From Mytilus galloprovincialis (taxonomy: Eukaryota; Mollusca; Bivalvia; Mytilida; Mytilidae), in NCBI RefSeq assembly GCF_965363235.1, contig NC_134841.1, positions 33,881,440 to 33,945,439 of the forward strand: 64,000 nt of DNA. Reading direction: 5' to 3'. Under the pieces are notes generated by a model. The model worked only from the letters and a program-made list of their open reading frames with translations. It did not search any database and was not told the DNA's origin. The position numbers and the translations under genes were made by a program. Below, piece after piece: positions 1 to 12,959 of the stretch (the stretch's first letter is position 1; the number at the start of each line of letters is the position of its first letter).

Positions 1-1410
1 GTGTTGTCAACCTTACATCAATCAATCACAGTGTTGTCAACCTCACATCAATCAGACACAGTGTTGTCAACCTCACATCAATCAGTCACAGTGTTGTCAA
101 CCTCACATCAATCAGTCACAGTGTTGTCAACCTCACATCAATCAGTCACAGTGTTGTCAACCTTACATCAATCAGTCGCAGTGTTGTCAACCTAATACCA
201 ACCAGTCGCAGTGTTGTCAACCTTACACCAATCATTCGCAGTGTTGTCAACCTCACATCAATCAGTCGCAGTGTTGTCAACCTAACACCAACCAGTCGCA
301 GTGTTGTCAACCTTACATCAATCAGTCGCAGTGTTGTCAACCTAACACCAACCAGTCGCAGTGTTGTTAACCTTACATCAATCATTCGCAGTGTTGTCAA
401 CCTTACATCAATCAGTTACAGTGCTATCAACCTTACATCAATCAGTCGAAGTGTTGTCAACCTTACATCAACCAGTCGCAGGGTTGTCAACCTTACATCA
501 AGCAGTCGCAGTGTTGTCAAACTTACATCAATCAGTCGCAGTGGTGTCAACATTACATCAATCAGTCAAAGTGTTGTCAACCTTACACCAATCATTCGCA
601 GTGTTGTCAACCTTACATCAATCAGTTGCAGTGTTGTCAACCTTACATCAATCAGTCAGTGTTCTCAACCTTATACCAATCAGTCGCAGTGTTGTCAACC
701 TTACATCAATCAGTCGCAGTGTTGTCAACCTTACATCAATCAGTCGCAGTGTTGTCAACCTTACACCAACCAGTCGCAGTGTTGTCAACCTTATATCAAT
801 CATTCGCAGTGTTGTAAACCTCATATCAATCAGTCACAGTGTTGTCAACCTTATATCAATCATTCGCAGTGTTGTAAACCTCACATCAATCAGTCACAGT
901 GTTGTCAACCTTACATCAATCAGTCGCAGTGGTGTCAACCTTACATCAATCGGTCGCAGTGTTGTCAACATTACATTAATCAGTCGCAGTGTTGTCAACC
1001 TTACATCAATCAGTCGCAGTGGTGTCAACCTTACATCAATCGGTCGCAGTGTTGTCAACCTTACATTAATCAGTCGCAGTGTTGTAAACCTCACATCAAT
1101 CAGTCACAGTGTTGTCAACCTTACATCAATCAGTCGCAGTGGTGTCAACCTTACATCAATCAGTCGCAGTGTTGTCAACCATACATTAATCAGTCACAGT
1201 GTTATCAACCATACATTAAGCAGTCGCAGTGTTGTCAACCTTACCTAAATCAGTTGCAGTGTTGTTAACCTTACATTAATCAGTCGCAGTGTTGTCAACC
1301 TTATATCAATCAGTCACAGTGTTTTTAACCTTACATCAATCAGTCGCAGTGGTGTCAACCTTACATTAATCAGTTGCAGTGTTGTCAACCTTATATCAAT
1401 CAGTCACAGT
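1..1410. repeat. Type A block, first copy
   Basis: Roughly 47 type A monomers with scattered substitutions (GTCGCA versus GTCACA ends, TTACATTAATC variants). One unit near 655 is 2 bases short, which shifts the reading frame and moves the repeat phase for the rest of the block. A run of distinctive variants at 421-600 (GTGCTATCAACC, then GTCGAAGTG, then CAGGGTTGTC) reappears at 2182-2360, offset 1761, showing block-level duplication rather than independent drift. Confidence 0.85.
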
Positions 1411-2033
1411 GTTACTAATCTTATACTAATTAGTAACAGTGTTATATATATAATATCATTCAGTCGTAGTGTTATTATTCTTATATATACTAAACAGTCA
1501 AAGTGTTGGTAATATTATACAACCCAGTCAAATTGTTGTCATTTAAACACCATCAATCAGTTTTGACAATCTCATTCTTATCAGTTACAATGTTGTCAAT
1601 AATATACCATTCAGTCACAGCGTTGACAATCTTATTTCACTCAGTCACAGTATTGTCAATTGTTTATTTTTCATACACAGTGTTGTCAATTTTATAACAT
1701 TCAGTCACAGTGTTGTCAATCTTATACTTTTCATTCACAGCGCTGTTAATCTAGTTCAACTCAGTCACAATGTTGTCAATCTCATAGATTCAAGATTCAA
1801 TATTCTATTAATATAATAAACATTATTATTTATATCAATCAGTCACAGTGTTGTAATGGTATAACAATCAGTGTTGATGAACTTATGTTACTCAGTCACA
1901 GTGTTGGCAATCTGATACCAGTCAGTTACAGTGTTGGTAATCTTATACCACTCAGTCAGTGTTAACAGTTAATAGGTAAATCAGTTACAGAATTGTAAAT
2001 CTTACATCTACTTTTCAGTAACAGTGCTGTCAA
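1411..2033. repeat. Diverged linker between type A blocks, copy 1
   Basis: A stretch of degraded 30-bp units, richer in A and T, starting GTTACTAATCTTATACTAAT and including TTTATTTTTCATACACAGTG. It recurs at 3684-4336 with an offset of 2273 bp at its start; the second copy carries at least one extra 30-bp unit near 3960. The pair defines a higher-order repeat made of a type A block plus a linker. Confidence 0.85.
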
Positions 2034-3683
2034 CCTTACATCAATCAGTCGCAGTGTTGTCAACCTTACATCAATCAGTCGCAGTGTTGTTAACCTTACA
2101 TCAATCAGTCGTAGTGTTGTCAACCTTACAACCGTACATCAATCAGTCGCAGTGTTGTCAACCTAACATCAATCAGTCGCAGTGCTATCAACCTTACATC
2201 AATCAGTCGAAGTGTTGTCAACCTTACATCAACCAGTCGCAGGGCTGTCAACCTTACATCAAGCAGTCGCAGTGTTGTCAAACTTACATCAATCAGTCGC
2301 AGTGGTGTCAACCTTACATCAATCAGTCAAAGTGTTGTCAACCTTACACCAATCATTCGCAGTGTTGTCAACCTTACATCAATCAGTTGCAGTGTTGTCA
2401 ACCTTACATCAATCAGTCACAGTGTTCTCAACCTTATACCAATCAGTCGCAGTGTTGTCAACCTTACATCAATCAGTCGCAGTGTTGTCAACCTTACATC
2501 AATCAGTCGCAGTGTTGTCAACCTTACACCAACCAGTCGCAGTGTTTTCAACCTTACATCAATCATTCGCAGTGTTGTCAACCTCACATCAATCAGTCAC
2601 AGTGTTGTCAACCTTACACCAATCAGTCGCAGTGGTGTCAACCTTACATCAATAAGTCACAGTGTTGTCAACCTTACATCAATCATTCGCAGTGTTGTCA
2701 ACCTTACATCAATCAGTCGCAGTGTTGTCAACTTTATATCAATCAGTCACAGTGTTGTCAATCGTATACCAATCAGTCGCAGTGTTGTCAACCTTACATC
2801 AATCAGTCGCAGTGTTGTCAACCTTACACCAACCAGTCGCAGTGTTGTTAATCTTACATCAATCATTCGCAGTGTTGTCAACCTTACATCAATCAGTTAC
2901 AGTGTTGTCAACCTTACATTAATCAGTCACAGTGTTGTCAACCTTACATCAATCAGTCACAGTGTTGTTAACCTTACATCAATCATTCGCAGTGTTGTCG
3001 ACCTTACATCAATCAGTTACAGTGTTGTCAACCTTACATCAATCAGTAACAGTGTTGTCAACCATACATTAATCGGTCACAGTGTTATCAACCATACATT
3101 ATTCAGTCGCAGTGCTGTCAACCTTACATCAATCAGTCGCAGTGTTGTCAACCTTACATTAATCAGTCGCAGTGTTGTCAACCATACATTAATCAGTCAC
3201 AGTGTTATCAACCATACATTAAGCAGTCGCAGTGTTGTCAACCTTACATCAATCAGTCGCAGTGTTGTCAACCTTACATTAATCAGTCACAGTGTTGTCA
3301 ACCTTATACCAATCAGTCGCAGTGTTGTCAACCTTACATCAATCAGTCGCAGTGTTGTCAACCTTACACCAACCATTCGCAGTGTTGTTAACCTTACATC
3401 AATCATTCGCAGTGTTGTCAACCTTACATCAATCAGTTACAGTGTTGTCAACCTTACATTAATCAGTCACAGTGTTGTCAACCTTACATCAATCAGTCAC
3501 AGTGTTGTCAACCATACATTAATCAGTCACAGTGTTATCAACCATACATTAATCAGTCGCAGTGCTGTCAACCTTACATCAATCGGTCGCAGTGTTGTCA
3601 ACCTTACATTAATCAGTCGCAGTGTTGTCAACCATACATTAATCAGTCGCAGTGTTGTCAACCTTACATCAATCAGTCACAGT
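2034..3683. repeat. Type A block, second copy
   Basis: About 55 further type A monomers. The proximal part repeats variants of the first block with an offset of 1761; the distal part (about 2940-3680) contains its own sub-duplications, for example AACCATACATTAATC pairs near 3060, 3180, 3510 and 3620. Confidence 0.85.
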
Positions 3684-4336
3684 GTTACTAATCTTATACT
3701 AATTAGTAACAGTGTTATATATATAATATCATTCAGTCGTAGTGTTATTATTTTTATATATACTAAACAGTCAAAGTGTTGGTAATATTATACAACCCAG
3801 TCAAATTGTTGTCATTTAAACACCAATCAATCAGTTTTGACAATCTCATTCTTATCAGTTACAATGTTGTCAATAATATACCATTCAGTCACAGCGTTGT
3901 CAATCTTATTTCACTCAGTCACAGTATTGTCAATTGTTTATTTTTCATACACAGTGTTGTCAATTTTATAACATCCAATCACAGTGTTGTCAATTTTATA
4001 ACATTCAGTCACAGTGTTGTCAATCTTATACTTTTCATTCACAGCGCTGTTAATCTAGTTCCACTCAGTCACAATGTTGTCAATCTCATAGATTCAAGAT
4101 TCAATATTCTATTAATATAATAAACATTATTATTTATATCAATCAGTCACAGTGTTGTAATGGTATAACAATCAGTGTTGATGAACTTATGTTACTCAGT
4201 CACAGTGTTGGCAATCTGATACCAGTCAGTTACAGTGTTGGTAATCTTATACCACTCAGTCAGTGTTAACAGTTAATAGGTAAATCAGTTACAGAATTGT
4301 AAATCTTACATCTACCTATCAGTAACAGTGCTGTCA
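3684..4336. repeat. Diverged linker, copy 2
   Basis: Second copy of the 1411-2033 linker, nearly identical, with an additional unit at about 3960-3990. It leads into type B monomers instead of type A, so it marks the junction between the two monomer families. Confidence 0.85.
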
Positions 4337-7300
4337 ATCTTATAACTACAATTAAGTCACATTGTTGCCAATTTTAAACAACTTAGTCACATGGTTGTCA
4401 ATCTTATACCATTCAGTCACAGTGTGGTCATTTTTTTTCCACTTAGTCACAGTGGTGTCATTCTTATACCATTCAGTCACAGTGTTGTCAATTTTATTCC
4501 ACTTAGTCACTTGTGGTGTCATCCTTATACCATTAAGTCACAGTGTTGTCAAACTTATATCATTCAGTCAAAATGTTGTCAATCTTATATCATTCAGTCA
4601 CAGTGTTGTCAATCTTATACCATTCAGTTACAGTGTTGTCAATCTTATACCATTCTATCACAGTGTTGTCAATCTTATACCATTCAGTCACAGTGTTGTC
4701 AATTTTATTCCACTCAGTCACAGTATTGTCAATTGTTTATTTTTCATACACAGTGTTGTCAATTTTATAACATCCAGTCACAGTGTTGTCAATTTTATAA
4801 CATTCAGTCACAGTGTTGTCAATTTTATAACATTCAATCACAGTGGTGTCAATCTTACACCATTCAGTCACAGTGTTGTCAAACTTATATCATTCAGTTA
4901 CAGTGTTGTCAATCTTATACCATTCAGTTACAGTGTTATCATTCTTATTCCATTCAGTTACAGTGTTGTCAATCTTATTCCCCTCAGTCACAGTGTTATC
5001 AAACTTAATCCCCTCAGTCACAGTGTTTTCAATCTTATTCCCCTCAGTCACAGTGTTGTCAGTCTTACAACTACCATTCAGTCACATAATTGTCAATCTT
5101 ATAATTTCCACTCAGTCACAGTGCTGTAAATCTTAAACCACTAAGTCACAGGGTTGTCAATATTAAACGATTCAGTCACAGTATTGTCAATCTTATACCA
5201 TTCAGTCACAGCGTTGTCAATCTTATACCATTCAGTCACAGTGTTGTCAATCTTATACCATTCAGTCACAGTGTTGTCAATTTTATTCCACTTGGTCACA
5301 GTCAAACTTATATCATTCAGTCACAGTGTTGTCAATCTTATACCATTCAGTCACAGTGTTGTCAATTTTATTTCAATTAGTCACAGTGGTTTCAAACTTA
5401 TATCATTCAGTCACAGTGTTGTCAATCTTATACCATTCAGTCATAGTGTTGTCCATCTTATGCCATTCAGTCACAGTGTTATCATTCTTATACCATTCAG
5501 TCACAGGGTTGTCAATTTTATTCTACTTAGTCACAGTGGTGTCAATCTTATACCAATCATTCACAGTGTTGTCAAACTTATATCATTCAGTCACAGTGTT
5601 GTCAATTTTATTCCACTTAATTACAGTGGTTTCATTCTTATACCATTCAGTTACAGTGTTGTCAATCTTATACCATTCTGTCACAGTGTTGTCAATCTTA
5701 TACCATTCAGTCACAGTGTTATCATTTTATTCCACTTAGTCACAGTGGTGTCATTCTTATACCATTCAGTCACAGTGTTGCCAATCTTATACCATTCAGT
5801 CACAGTGTTGTCCATCTTATACCATTCAGTCACAGTGTTATCATTCTTTAATATACCATTCAGTCACAGTGTTGTCAATCTTATACAATTCTGTCACAGT
5901 GTTGTCAATCTTATACCATTCAGTCACAGTGTTGTCAATTTTATTCCACTTAGTCACAGTGGTGTAATTCTTATACCATTCAGTCACAGTATTGTCATTT
6001 TTTTCCAACTTAGTCACAGTGGTGTCATTCTTATACCATTCAGTCACACTGTTGTCAATTTTATTCCACTTAGTCACTTGTGGTGTCATCCTTATACCAT
6101 TAAGTCACAGTGTTGTCAAACTTATATCATTCAGTCAAAGTGTTGTCAATCTTATATCATTCAGTCACAGTGTTGTCAATCTTATACCATTCAGTTACAG
6201 TGTTGTCAATCTTATACCATTATGTCACAGTGTTGTCAATCTTATACCATTCAGTCACAGTGTTGTCAATTTTATTCCACTTGGTCACAGTCAAACTTAT
6301 ATCATTCAGTCACAGTGTTGTCAATCTTATACCATTCAGTCACAGTGTTGTCAATTTTATTTCAATTAGTCACAGTGGTTTCAAACTTATATCATTCAGT
6401 CACAGTGTTGTCAATCTTATACCATTCAGTCATAGTGTTGTCCATCTTATGCCATTCAGTCACAGTGTTATCATTCTTATACCATTCAGTCACAGGGTTG
6501 TCAATTTTATTCTACTTAGTCACAGTGGTGTCAATCTTATACCAATCATTCACAGTGTTGTCAAACTTATATCATTCAGTCACAGTGTTGTCAATTTTAT
6601 TCCACTTAATTACAGTGGTTTCATTCTTATACCATTCAGTTACAGTGTTGTCAATCTTATACCATTCTGTCACAGTGTTGTCAATCTTATACCATTCAGT
6701 CACAGTGTTATCATTTTATTCCACTTAGTCACAGTGGTGTCATTCTTATACCATTCAGTCACAGTGTTGCCAATCTTATACCATTCAGTCACAGTGTTGT
6801 CCATCTTATACCATTCAGTCACAGTGTTATCATTCTTTAATATACCATTCAGTCACAGTGTTGTCAATCTTATACAATTCTGTCACAGTGTTGTCAATCT
6901 TATACCATTCAGTCACAGTGTTGTCAATTTTATTCCACTTAGTCACAGTGGTGTAATTCTTATACCATTCAGTCACAGTATTGTCATTTTTTTCCAACTT
7001 AGTCACAGTGGTGTCATTCTTATACCATTCAGTCACACTGTTGTCAATTTTATTCCACTTAGTCACTTGTGGTGTCATCCTTATACCATTAAGTCACAGT
7101 GTTGTCAAACTTATATCATTCAGTCAAAGTGTTGTCAATCTTATATCATTCAGTCACAGTGTTGTCAATCTTATACCATTCAGTTACAGTGTTGTCAATC
7201 TTATACCATTATGTCACAGTGTTGTCAATCTTATACCATTCAGTCACAGTGTTGTCAATTTTATTCCACTCAGTCACAGTATTGTCAATTGTTTATTTTT

Positions 7301-9790
7301 CATACACAGTGTTGTCAATTTGATAACATCCAGTCACAGTGTTGTCAATTTTATAACATTCAGTCACAGTGTTGTCAATTTTATAACATTCAGTCACAGT
7401 GGTGTCAATCTTACACCATTCAGTCACAGTGTTGTCAAACTTATATCATTCAGTTACAGTGTTGTCAATCTTATTCCACTCCGTTACAGTGTTGTCAATC
7501 TTATTCCCCTCAGTCACAGTGTTATCAAACTTAATCCCCTCAGTCACAGTGTTTTCAATCTTATTCCCCTCAGTCACATTTTTGTCAGTCTTACAACTAC
7601 CATTCAGTCACATAATTGTCAATCTTATAATTTCCATTCAGTCACAGTGCTGTAAATCTTAAACCACTAAGTCACAGGGTTGTCAATATTAAACGATTCA
7701 GTCACAGTATTGTCTATCTTATACCATTCAGTCACAGTGTTGTCAATCTTATACCATTCAGTCACAGTGTTGTCAATCTTATACCATTCAGTCACAGTGT
7801 TGTCAAACTTATACCATTCAGTCACAGTGTTGGCAATCTTATACCATTCAGTGAAAGTGTTGGCAAGCTTGTACCACTCAGTCACAGTGTTGGCAATCGT
7901 GTACCACTCAGTCACAGTGTTGTCAATCTTATACCATTCAGTCACAGTGCTGTCAATTTTATTTCAATTAGTCACAGGGGTTTCAAACTTATATCATTCA
8001 GTCACAGTGTTGTCAATCTTATACCATTCAGTCATAGTGTTGTCCATCTTATGCCATTCAGTCACAGTGTTATCATTCTTATACCATTCAGTCACAGGGT
8101 TGTCAATTTTATTCCACTTAGTCACAGTGGTGTCAATCTTTTACCATGTTTACCAATCATTCACAGTGTTGTCAAACTTATATCAGTCAGTCACAGTGTT
8201 GTCAATTTTATCCCACTTAATTACAGTGGTTTCATTCTTATACCATTCAGTTACAGTGTTGTCAATCTTATACCATTCTGTCAGTGTTGTCAATCTTATA
8301 CCCTTCAGTCACAGTGTTGTCATTTATTCCACTTAGTCACAGTGGTGTCATTCTTATACCATTCAGTCACAGTGTTGCCAATCTTATACCATTCAGTCAC
8401 AGTGTTGTCCATCTTATGCCATTCAGTCACAGTGTTATCATTCTTTAATATACCATTCAGTCAAAGGGTTGTCAATTTTATTCCACTTAATTACAGTGGT
8501 TTCATTTTTATACCACTCAGTTACAGTGTTGTCAATCTTATACCATTCTGTCAGTGTTGTCAATCTTGTACCATTCAGTCAAAGGGTTGTCAATTTTATT
8601 CCACTTATTCACAGTGGTGTCAATCTTATACCATTCAGTCACAGTGTTGTAAAACTTATATCATTCAGTCACAGTGTTGTCAAATTTATTCCACTTAGTC
8701 ACAGTGGTGTCACTCTTATACCATTCAGTCATATTGTTGTCAATCTTATACAATTCTGTCACAGTGTTGTCAATCTTATACCATTAAATCACAGTGTTGT
8801 CAATTTTATTCCATTTAGTCACAGTGGTGTCATTCTTATACCATTCAGTCACAGTGTTGTCATTTTTTTCCCACTTAGTCACAGTGGTGTCATTCTTATA
8901 CCATTCAGTCACAGTGTTGTCAATTTTATTCCACTTAGTCACTTGTGGTGTCATCCTTATACCATTAAGTCACAGTGTTGTCAAACTTATATCATTCAGT
9001 CAAAGTGTTGTCAATCTTATATCATTCAGTCACAGTGTTGTCAATCTTATACCATTCAGTTTCAGTGTTGTCAATCTTATACCATTCTGTCACAGTGTTG
9101 TCAATCTTATACCATTCAGTCACAGTGTTGTCAATTTTATTCCACTCAGTCACAGTATTGTCAATTGTCTATTTTTCATACACAGTGTTGTCAATTTTAT
9201 AACAGCCAGTCACAGTGTTGTCAATTTTAGAACATTCAGTCACAGTGTTGTCAATTTTATAACATTCAGTCACAGTGGTGTCAATCTTACACCATTCAGT
9301 CACAGTGTTGTCAAACTTATATCATTCAGTTACAGTGTTGTCAATCTTATACCATTCAGTCACAGTGTTATCATTCTTATTCCACTCAGTTACAGTGTTG
9401 TCAATCTTATTCCCCTCAGTCACAGTGTTATCAAACTTAATCCCCTCAGTCACAGTGTTTTCAATCTTATTCCCCTCAGTCACAGTGTTGTCAGTCTTAC
9501 AACTACCATTTAGTCACATAATTGTCAATCTTATAATTTCCATTCAGTCACAGTGCTGTAAATCTTAAACCACTAAGTCACAGGGTTGTCAATATTAAAC
9601 GATTCAGTCACAGTATTGTCAATCTTATACCATTCAGTCACAGTGTTGTCAATCTTATACCATTCAGTCACAGTGTTGTCAAACTTATACCATTCAGTCA
9701 CAGTGTTGGCAATCTTATACCATTCAGTGAAAGTGTTGGCAAGCTTGTACCACTCAGTCACAGTGTTTGCAATCGTGTACCATTCAGTCA
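4337..9790. repeat. Type B block with higher-order repeats
   Basis: About 180 type B monomers, often alternating TTATACCATTCAGTCA with TTATTCCACTTAGTCA. A signature unit with an insertion, CACTTGTGGTGTCATCC, occurs four times at about 4508, 6075, 7064 and 8940. A marker segment containing TTTATTTTTCATACACAGTG and a run of ATTCCCCTCAGTCA units recurs near 4740-5050, 7280-7575 and 9170-9480. These give higher-order periods of about 989, 1876 and 2556 bp. Confidence 0.85.
5234..7267. repeat. Tandem 989-bp duplication inside the type B block
   Basis: Two adjacent copies, 5234-6278 and 6223-7267, share the same order of variant monomers, including the shortened GGTCACAGTCAAAC unit (5294 and 6283) and the TCATTCTTTAATATACC unit (5850 and 6839). 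I saw no difference in the parts I compared line by line, so it is a recent event. Both copies carry identical 82-codon open frames on the minus strand (5841-6089 and 6830-7078), a by-product of the duplication. Confidence 0.9.
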
Positions 9791-10038
9791 CAGTGTTGTC
9801 AATATGATATCACTCAGTCACAGTGTTGTCATTATGATACAACTCAGTCACAGTGTTGGCCATATGATAGCACTCAGTGACAGTGTTGGCAATCTTATCC
9901 ATTCGGTGACAGTGTTGGCAATCTTATCGACTCAGTGACAGTGTTGGCAATCGTGTACCCCTCAGTCATAGTGTTGGCAATCTTGTACCCCTCAGTCACA
10001 GTGTTGCAATCGTGTACCATTCAGTCACAGTGTTGTCA
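9791..10038. repeat. Right end of the minisatellite, TTGGCAATC variants
   Basis: The last 8 or so units differ most from the rest: TTGGCAATCTTATCGACTCA and TGTACCCCTCAGTC types, with GTGACAG instead of GTCACAG and some units of 29 bp. Higher divergence at the array edge is the pattern expected when homogenisation is weaker at the ends. Confidence 0.8.
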
Positions 10039-10464
10039 AATTATGCTTTTTATTCATATTACCTTAATTCATCATTAGAATACAATGGACAATAATAGAC
10101 AATCAAGAAGAATAAAAGAGTCCAGCATACTTTTAACAAAACTAGTAGTGGGATTTGTCAAGGTTATTGTAAATTTGGTGTATATTTTTTTATTATTATG
10201 TCTATCTGTCATTGGAGCTCAAACGTAATATATGATATCAAAATTAAAAACCAAAGGAATACAGTTATTTTGTGGTGATATATCCTTAGAAATTAAACAA
10301 ATTTTACATCTCTTTGTCATTTAAAAAAGTAATAGCATTAAAATGACACTGCATGTTTACTGTACGTGTACGGTTTTTTTTTTTGGTTTGCAAAATTAAA
10401 ATAGTATTTGGGTACCATTTTTAACCGGATTTTTGTGACAAAAATGTCGGTTATTGATTTGGGG
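10039..10464. other. Gene-free AT-rich segment
   Basis: Unique-looking AT-rich DNA right of the minisatellite, with a poly-T run at about 10374-10384. I see no ORF of note and no repeat. Confidence 0.6.
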
Positions 10465-10800
10465 ATGTACGGCGGGCGGGCGGGCGGCAATCAAATGTTG
10501 TCCGTGCATTAGCTCATGAACCGTTCAACCAAAGCTTTTAAAATTTTAATATGTTGTTACTGACAACTAAATGAAGGTCAAGTTCAATAATGACGATTTT
10601 GACTTTTACCGTTCAGGAGTTATGGTTCTTGAAAGATCGTAAAATGGCGTTTCCATTCACGTTGTTGCATTTACTCATGAACCATTCAATCTAAGCTTTT
10701 CAAATTTTAATATGTTGATACTGATGACAAAATGGAGGTCAAATTTGATATTGACGATTTTCACTTGCACCATTCATCAGTAATGGTAATGGACACAAAT
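10465..10800. repeat. Dispersed repeat with GGCGGGC run, two half-units
   Basis: Begins near GGATGTACGGCGGGCGGGCG and holds two related segments about 161 bp apart (TCATGAACCGTTCAACC near 10514, TCATGAACCATTCAATC near 10675), each followed by AATTTTAATATGTTG and GAAGGTCAA or GGAGGTCAA. I remember this GGCGGGC-bearing sequence as a common Mytilus repeat; its class is unknown to me. Confidence 0.6.
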
Positions 10801-11039
10801 AAATGTTAATAAATCCGGTTTCTGTCGTTGTGACAGCTTCTTGTTTACTTTCCATTGGCAAACCGTATAAAAGTCATGGTTTCGAGGGATATGAGCTCTT
10901 TGCATACTATATAGTATTCGTCTGTGATGTATTATATCATTGCATTTCATGTGATATTACCAAGAACCCTTACATTGAGCAAAACATGGTAACATATTTA
11001 TCCAACAATTTTTAAATTGAATTGTTCAATAGTACGTAT

Positions 11040-11215
11040 CAGCCTACTCTGCCATAGATCCTGCAGAATATATTGGCATAGGCTTCGCTCATTGTTGAAG
11101 GCCGTACGGTGACCTATAGAACTTTGTTAATGTCTGTGTCATTTTGGTCTCTTATGGACAGTAACTGTTGTCTCATTGGCAATCATACCACATCTTCTTT
11201 TTTATATTATATATC
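11040..11215 (+). repeat. Dispersed mussel repeat ending CATACCACATCTTC
   Basis: Contains CTCATTGTTGAAGGCCGTAC, GTGACCTATAG, TGTGTCATTTTGGTCTCT and TCATTGGCAATCATACCACA. The same 3' motif returns near 11960-11990, 15450-15490, 29010-29050 and 60575-60620, always on the plus strand. I recognise it from memory as a very common Mytilus repeat, probably a non-autonomous retroelement end. Confidence 0.7.
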
Positions 11216-11689
11216 ACATTATATTACTTGTTATATTTCGTTAGCTATACTAAATCATTATCATCATCGATAATTTCGGAAGATTTTGAGTGCACTGGTT
11301 CCATAAACGATTAATTGAGTATTTTCATTATAAATACATCATTTGTTTGTACATGAACATTTATTTACCGTAAGGTTAAATCTATATGTGTGTATTGAAA
11401 TGGACATGGCTGTAAAATTATATAAATAAACAGCCATACCAATGCTGAGTCATATTAATAAACCAGGAGGTAACCATGATAATTTTAAAACAGTTAATCA
11501 AATCAGAAAGTGAAAAGTACATGTCTTTAATTTTCAAACGAGCAGGGTACAATATCATTAAACAAGTTCTAAACTTTAACTATTTTAGATCCCAATAAAG
11601 ATATTTTGTCTAATGTTCATATGTTGTAAAAAAATACTTGTGTCTTTTCTAAGTTGTTGTTTTAGAAAGGGCGAAGGTTTGGAACCATT

Positions 11690-11995
11690 TAAACGTTTAA
11701 TCCCACTGCAATTGTTTTCACGTGTTCTAAGTCAGGAATCTGATGTTCAGTGGGTGTCGTCTGTTTAAGTGGTTCATAATTGTTTCTCGTTTTTTATATA
11801 GATTAGACTGTTGGTTTTCCCGTTTGTAAGGTTTTACACTAGTAATTTTTGGAGCCCTTTATCGCTTGCTGTTTGGTGTGAGACTAGGCTCCGTGTTGAA
11901 GACGTACCTTGACCTATAATGGTTTACTTTTATAAATTGTGATTTGGACGGAGAGTTGCCTCATTGGCACTCATACCACATCTTCCTGTATCTAT
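11690..11995 (+). repeat. Dispersed mussel repeat, longer copy
   Basis: Reads from CCACTGCAATTGTTTTCACG through GTCAGGAATCTGATGTTCAG, GACTGTTGGTTTTCCCG, TTTACACTAGTAATTTTTGG, CGTGTTGAAGACGTACC and CTCATTGGCACTCATACCAC. The order of blocks matches a family I remember from many Mytilus sequences. It carries no ORF. Confidence 0.7.
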
Positions 11996-11999
11996 ATAC

Positions 12000-12600
12000 C
12001 ATGCATACGTTCCTACCTTACAATGAATTCTTAACTACTAGTTAGTCCTTTAACAGTTTAAACACAATTATTCCACGATAAATTAAATATTGTAAGGAAG
12101 TAATTTTCTTAACAGGATCATGAGGATGTAGTATTTCTGTCCATTTTAAACATCTTTACTGTGTCATGTGTGTTCATGAAATCAATGAATATACATATTG
12201 ATACACGTACTGCACACGATACACTTTGTGTGACTAGTTATCTAGATAACATATCTTTCAAAACAGAAAGTGAAAGTGGATTTTCATAATTTTCAGAAAA
12301 CATTAGGTCATCATATAATACATGTGTAATATACAATTATCTTGCAACTGGTTATTGGTGGTCATAACTTTTGACAAGATTTTCTTAAGGCTTACGTCTA
12401 ATTTTTACTTATAATATCAGCCAAGAAAATCGTCAAATTGTACATGCAATAACGTAGAATTCACGTAGGAAAATAGGTCACAAGGTACGAGGTGAGATTC
12501 CTTCTCTCTATATGATCCTAGTATGTAATACACATGTATATAATATAAATATTTTTGTAGAAATAAGCGTTTTTTATTCAAAGAAAATAATCAGAAAAAA
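12000..12600. other. Gene-free segment with an IRF-like motif
   Basis: AT-rich, without a credible ORF. It holds GAAAGTGAAAGTG at about 12268, inside a stretch (about 12150-12320) that is loosely similar to 43918-44045. Confidence 0.5.
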
Positions 12601-12602
12601 TT

Positions 12603-12694
12603 AATTGTGACTTTTTGTCCTGTGACTTTTTGTCCGTGACTTTTTGTCTGTGACTTTTTGTCCTGTGACTTTTTGTCCTGTGACTTTCTGTCCT
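12603..12694. repeat. Short tandem repeat of TGTGACTTTTTGTCC
   Basis: Six units of 13-15 bp (TGTGACTTTTTGTCC with one- and two-base losses). The minus-strand open frame through it spells Lys-Ser-His/Gln repeats, which is only the repeat read in frame. Confidence 0.85.
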
Positions 12695-12959
12695 ACATTC
12701 GTATATATCAGTGACCGCTGTGTACAAGTTATTTCTAGTGAAAAGAGATGGGGTAAAAAACCGTAGTCTTGCCCTTAAGTACATTAAAACACCTTTCGCT
12801 TTCCACATGATTGATAATACAAAAAAAATATCAAGTTCCTGAGACACCTAGTCTTCGAAACACCAGGTATCTGAAACACCGAAGTCAGCGGACCTGTTCG
12901 AAGGACTGCGACCATTCCCGTGGGAAATTACAGTTTCTGAACCAGCCGTGAGCTTGCAA

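Larger units (their letters stand above)
1..10038. repeat. Giant 30-bp minisatellite array, open at left edge
   Basis: About 10 kb of head-to-tail units of 30 bp, each starting CAGTGTTGTCAA and ending in CAATCAGTCG or CATTCAGTCA. The array runs off the left window edge and stops near 10038, where unique AT-rich DNA begins. Two main monomer types occur: type A (AACCTTACATCAATCAG) and type B (AATCTTATACCATTCAG), with an intermediate set between them and a third, TTGGCAATC-type variant at the right end. The unit length is divisible by three and the common units lack stops, so long ORFs appear in all forward frames with ten-residue repeats. They shift frame at each indel and use unrelated amino-acid sets per frame, so I take the array as non-coding satellite DNA. 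Confidence 0.95.

Noticed and set aside
361..9513. Many long ORFs (up to 524 codons) with ten-residue repeats
   Set aside because: They are the 30-bp minisatellite read in frame; all forward frames are open, frames shift at indels and there is no codon bias or flanking gene structure.
1..10038. CRISPR-like appearance of regular 30-bp repeats
   Set aside because: No spacers: units abut directly and differ by drift. The genome is eukaryotic.
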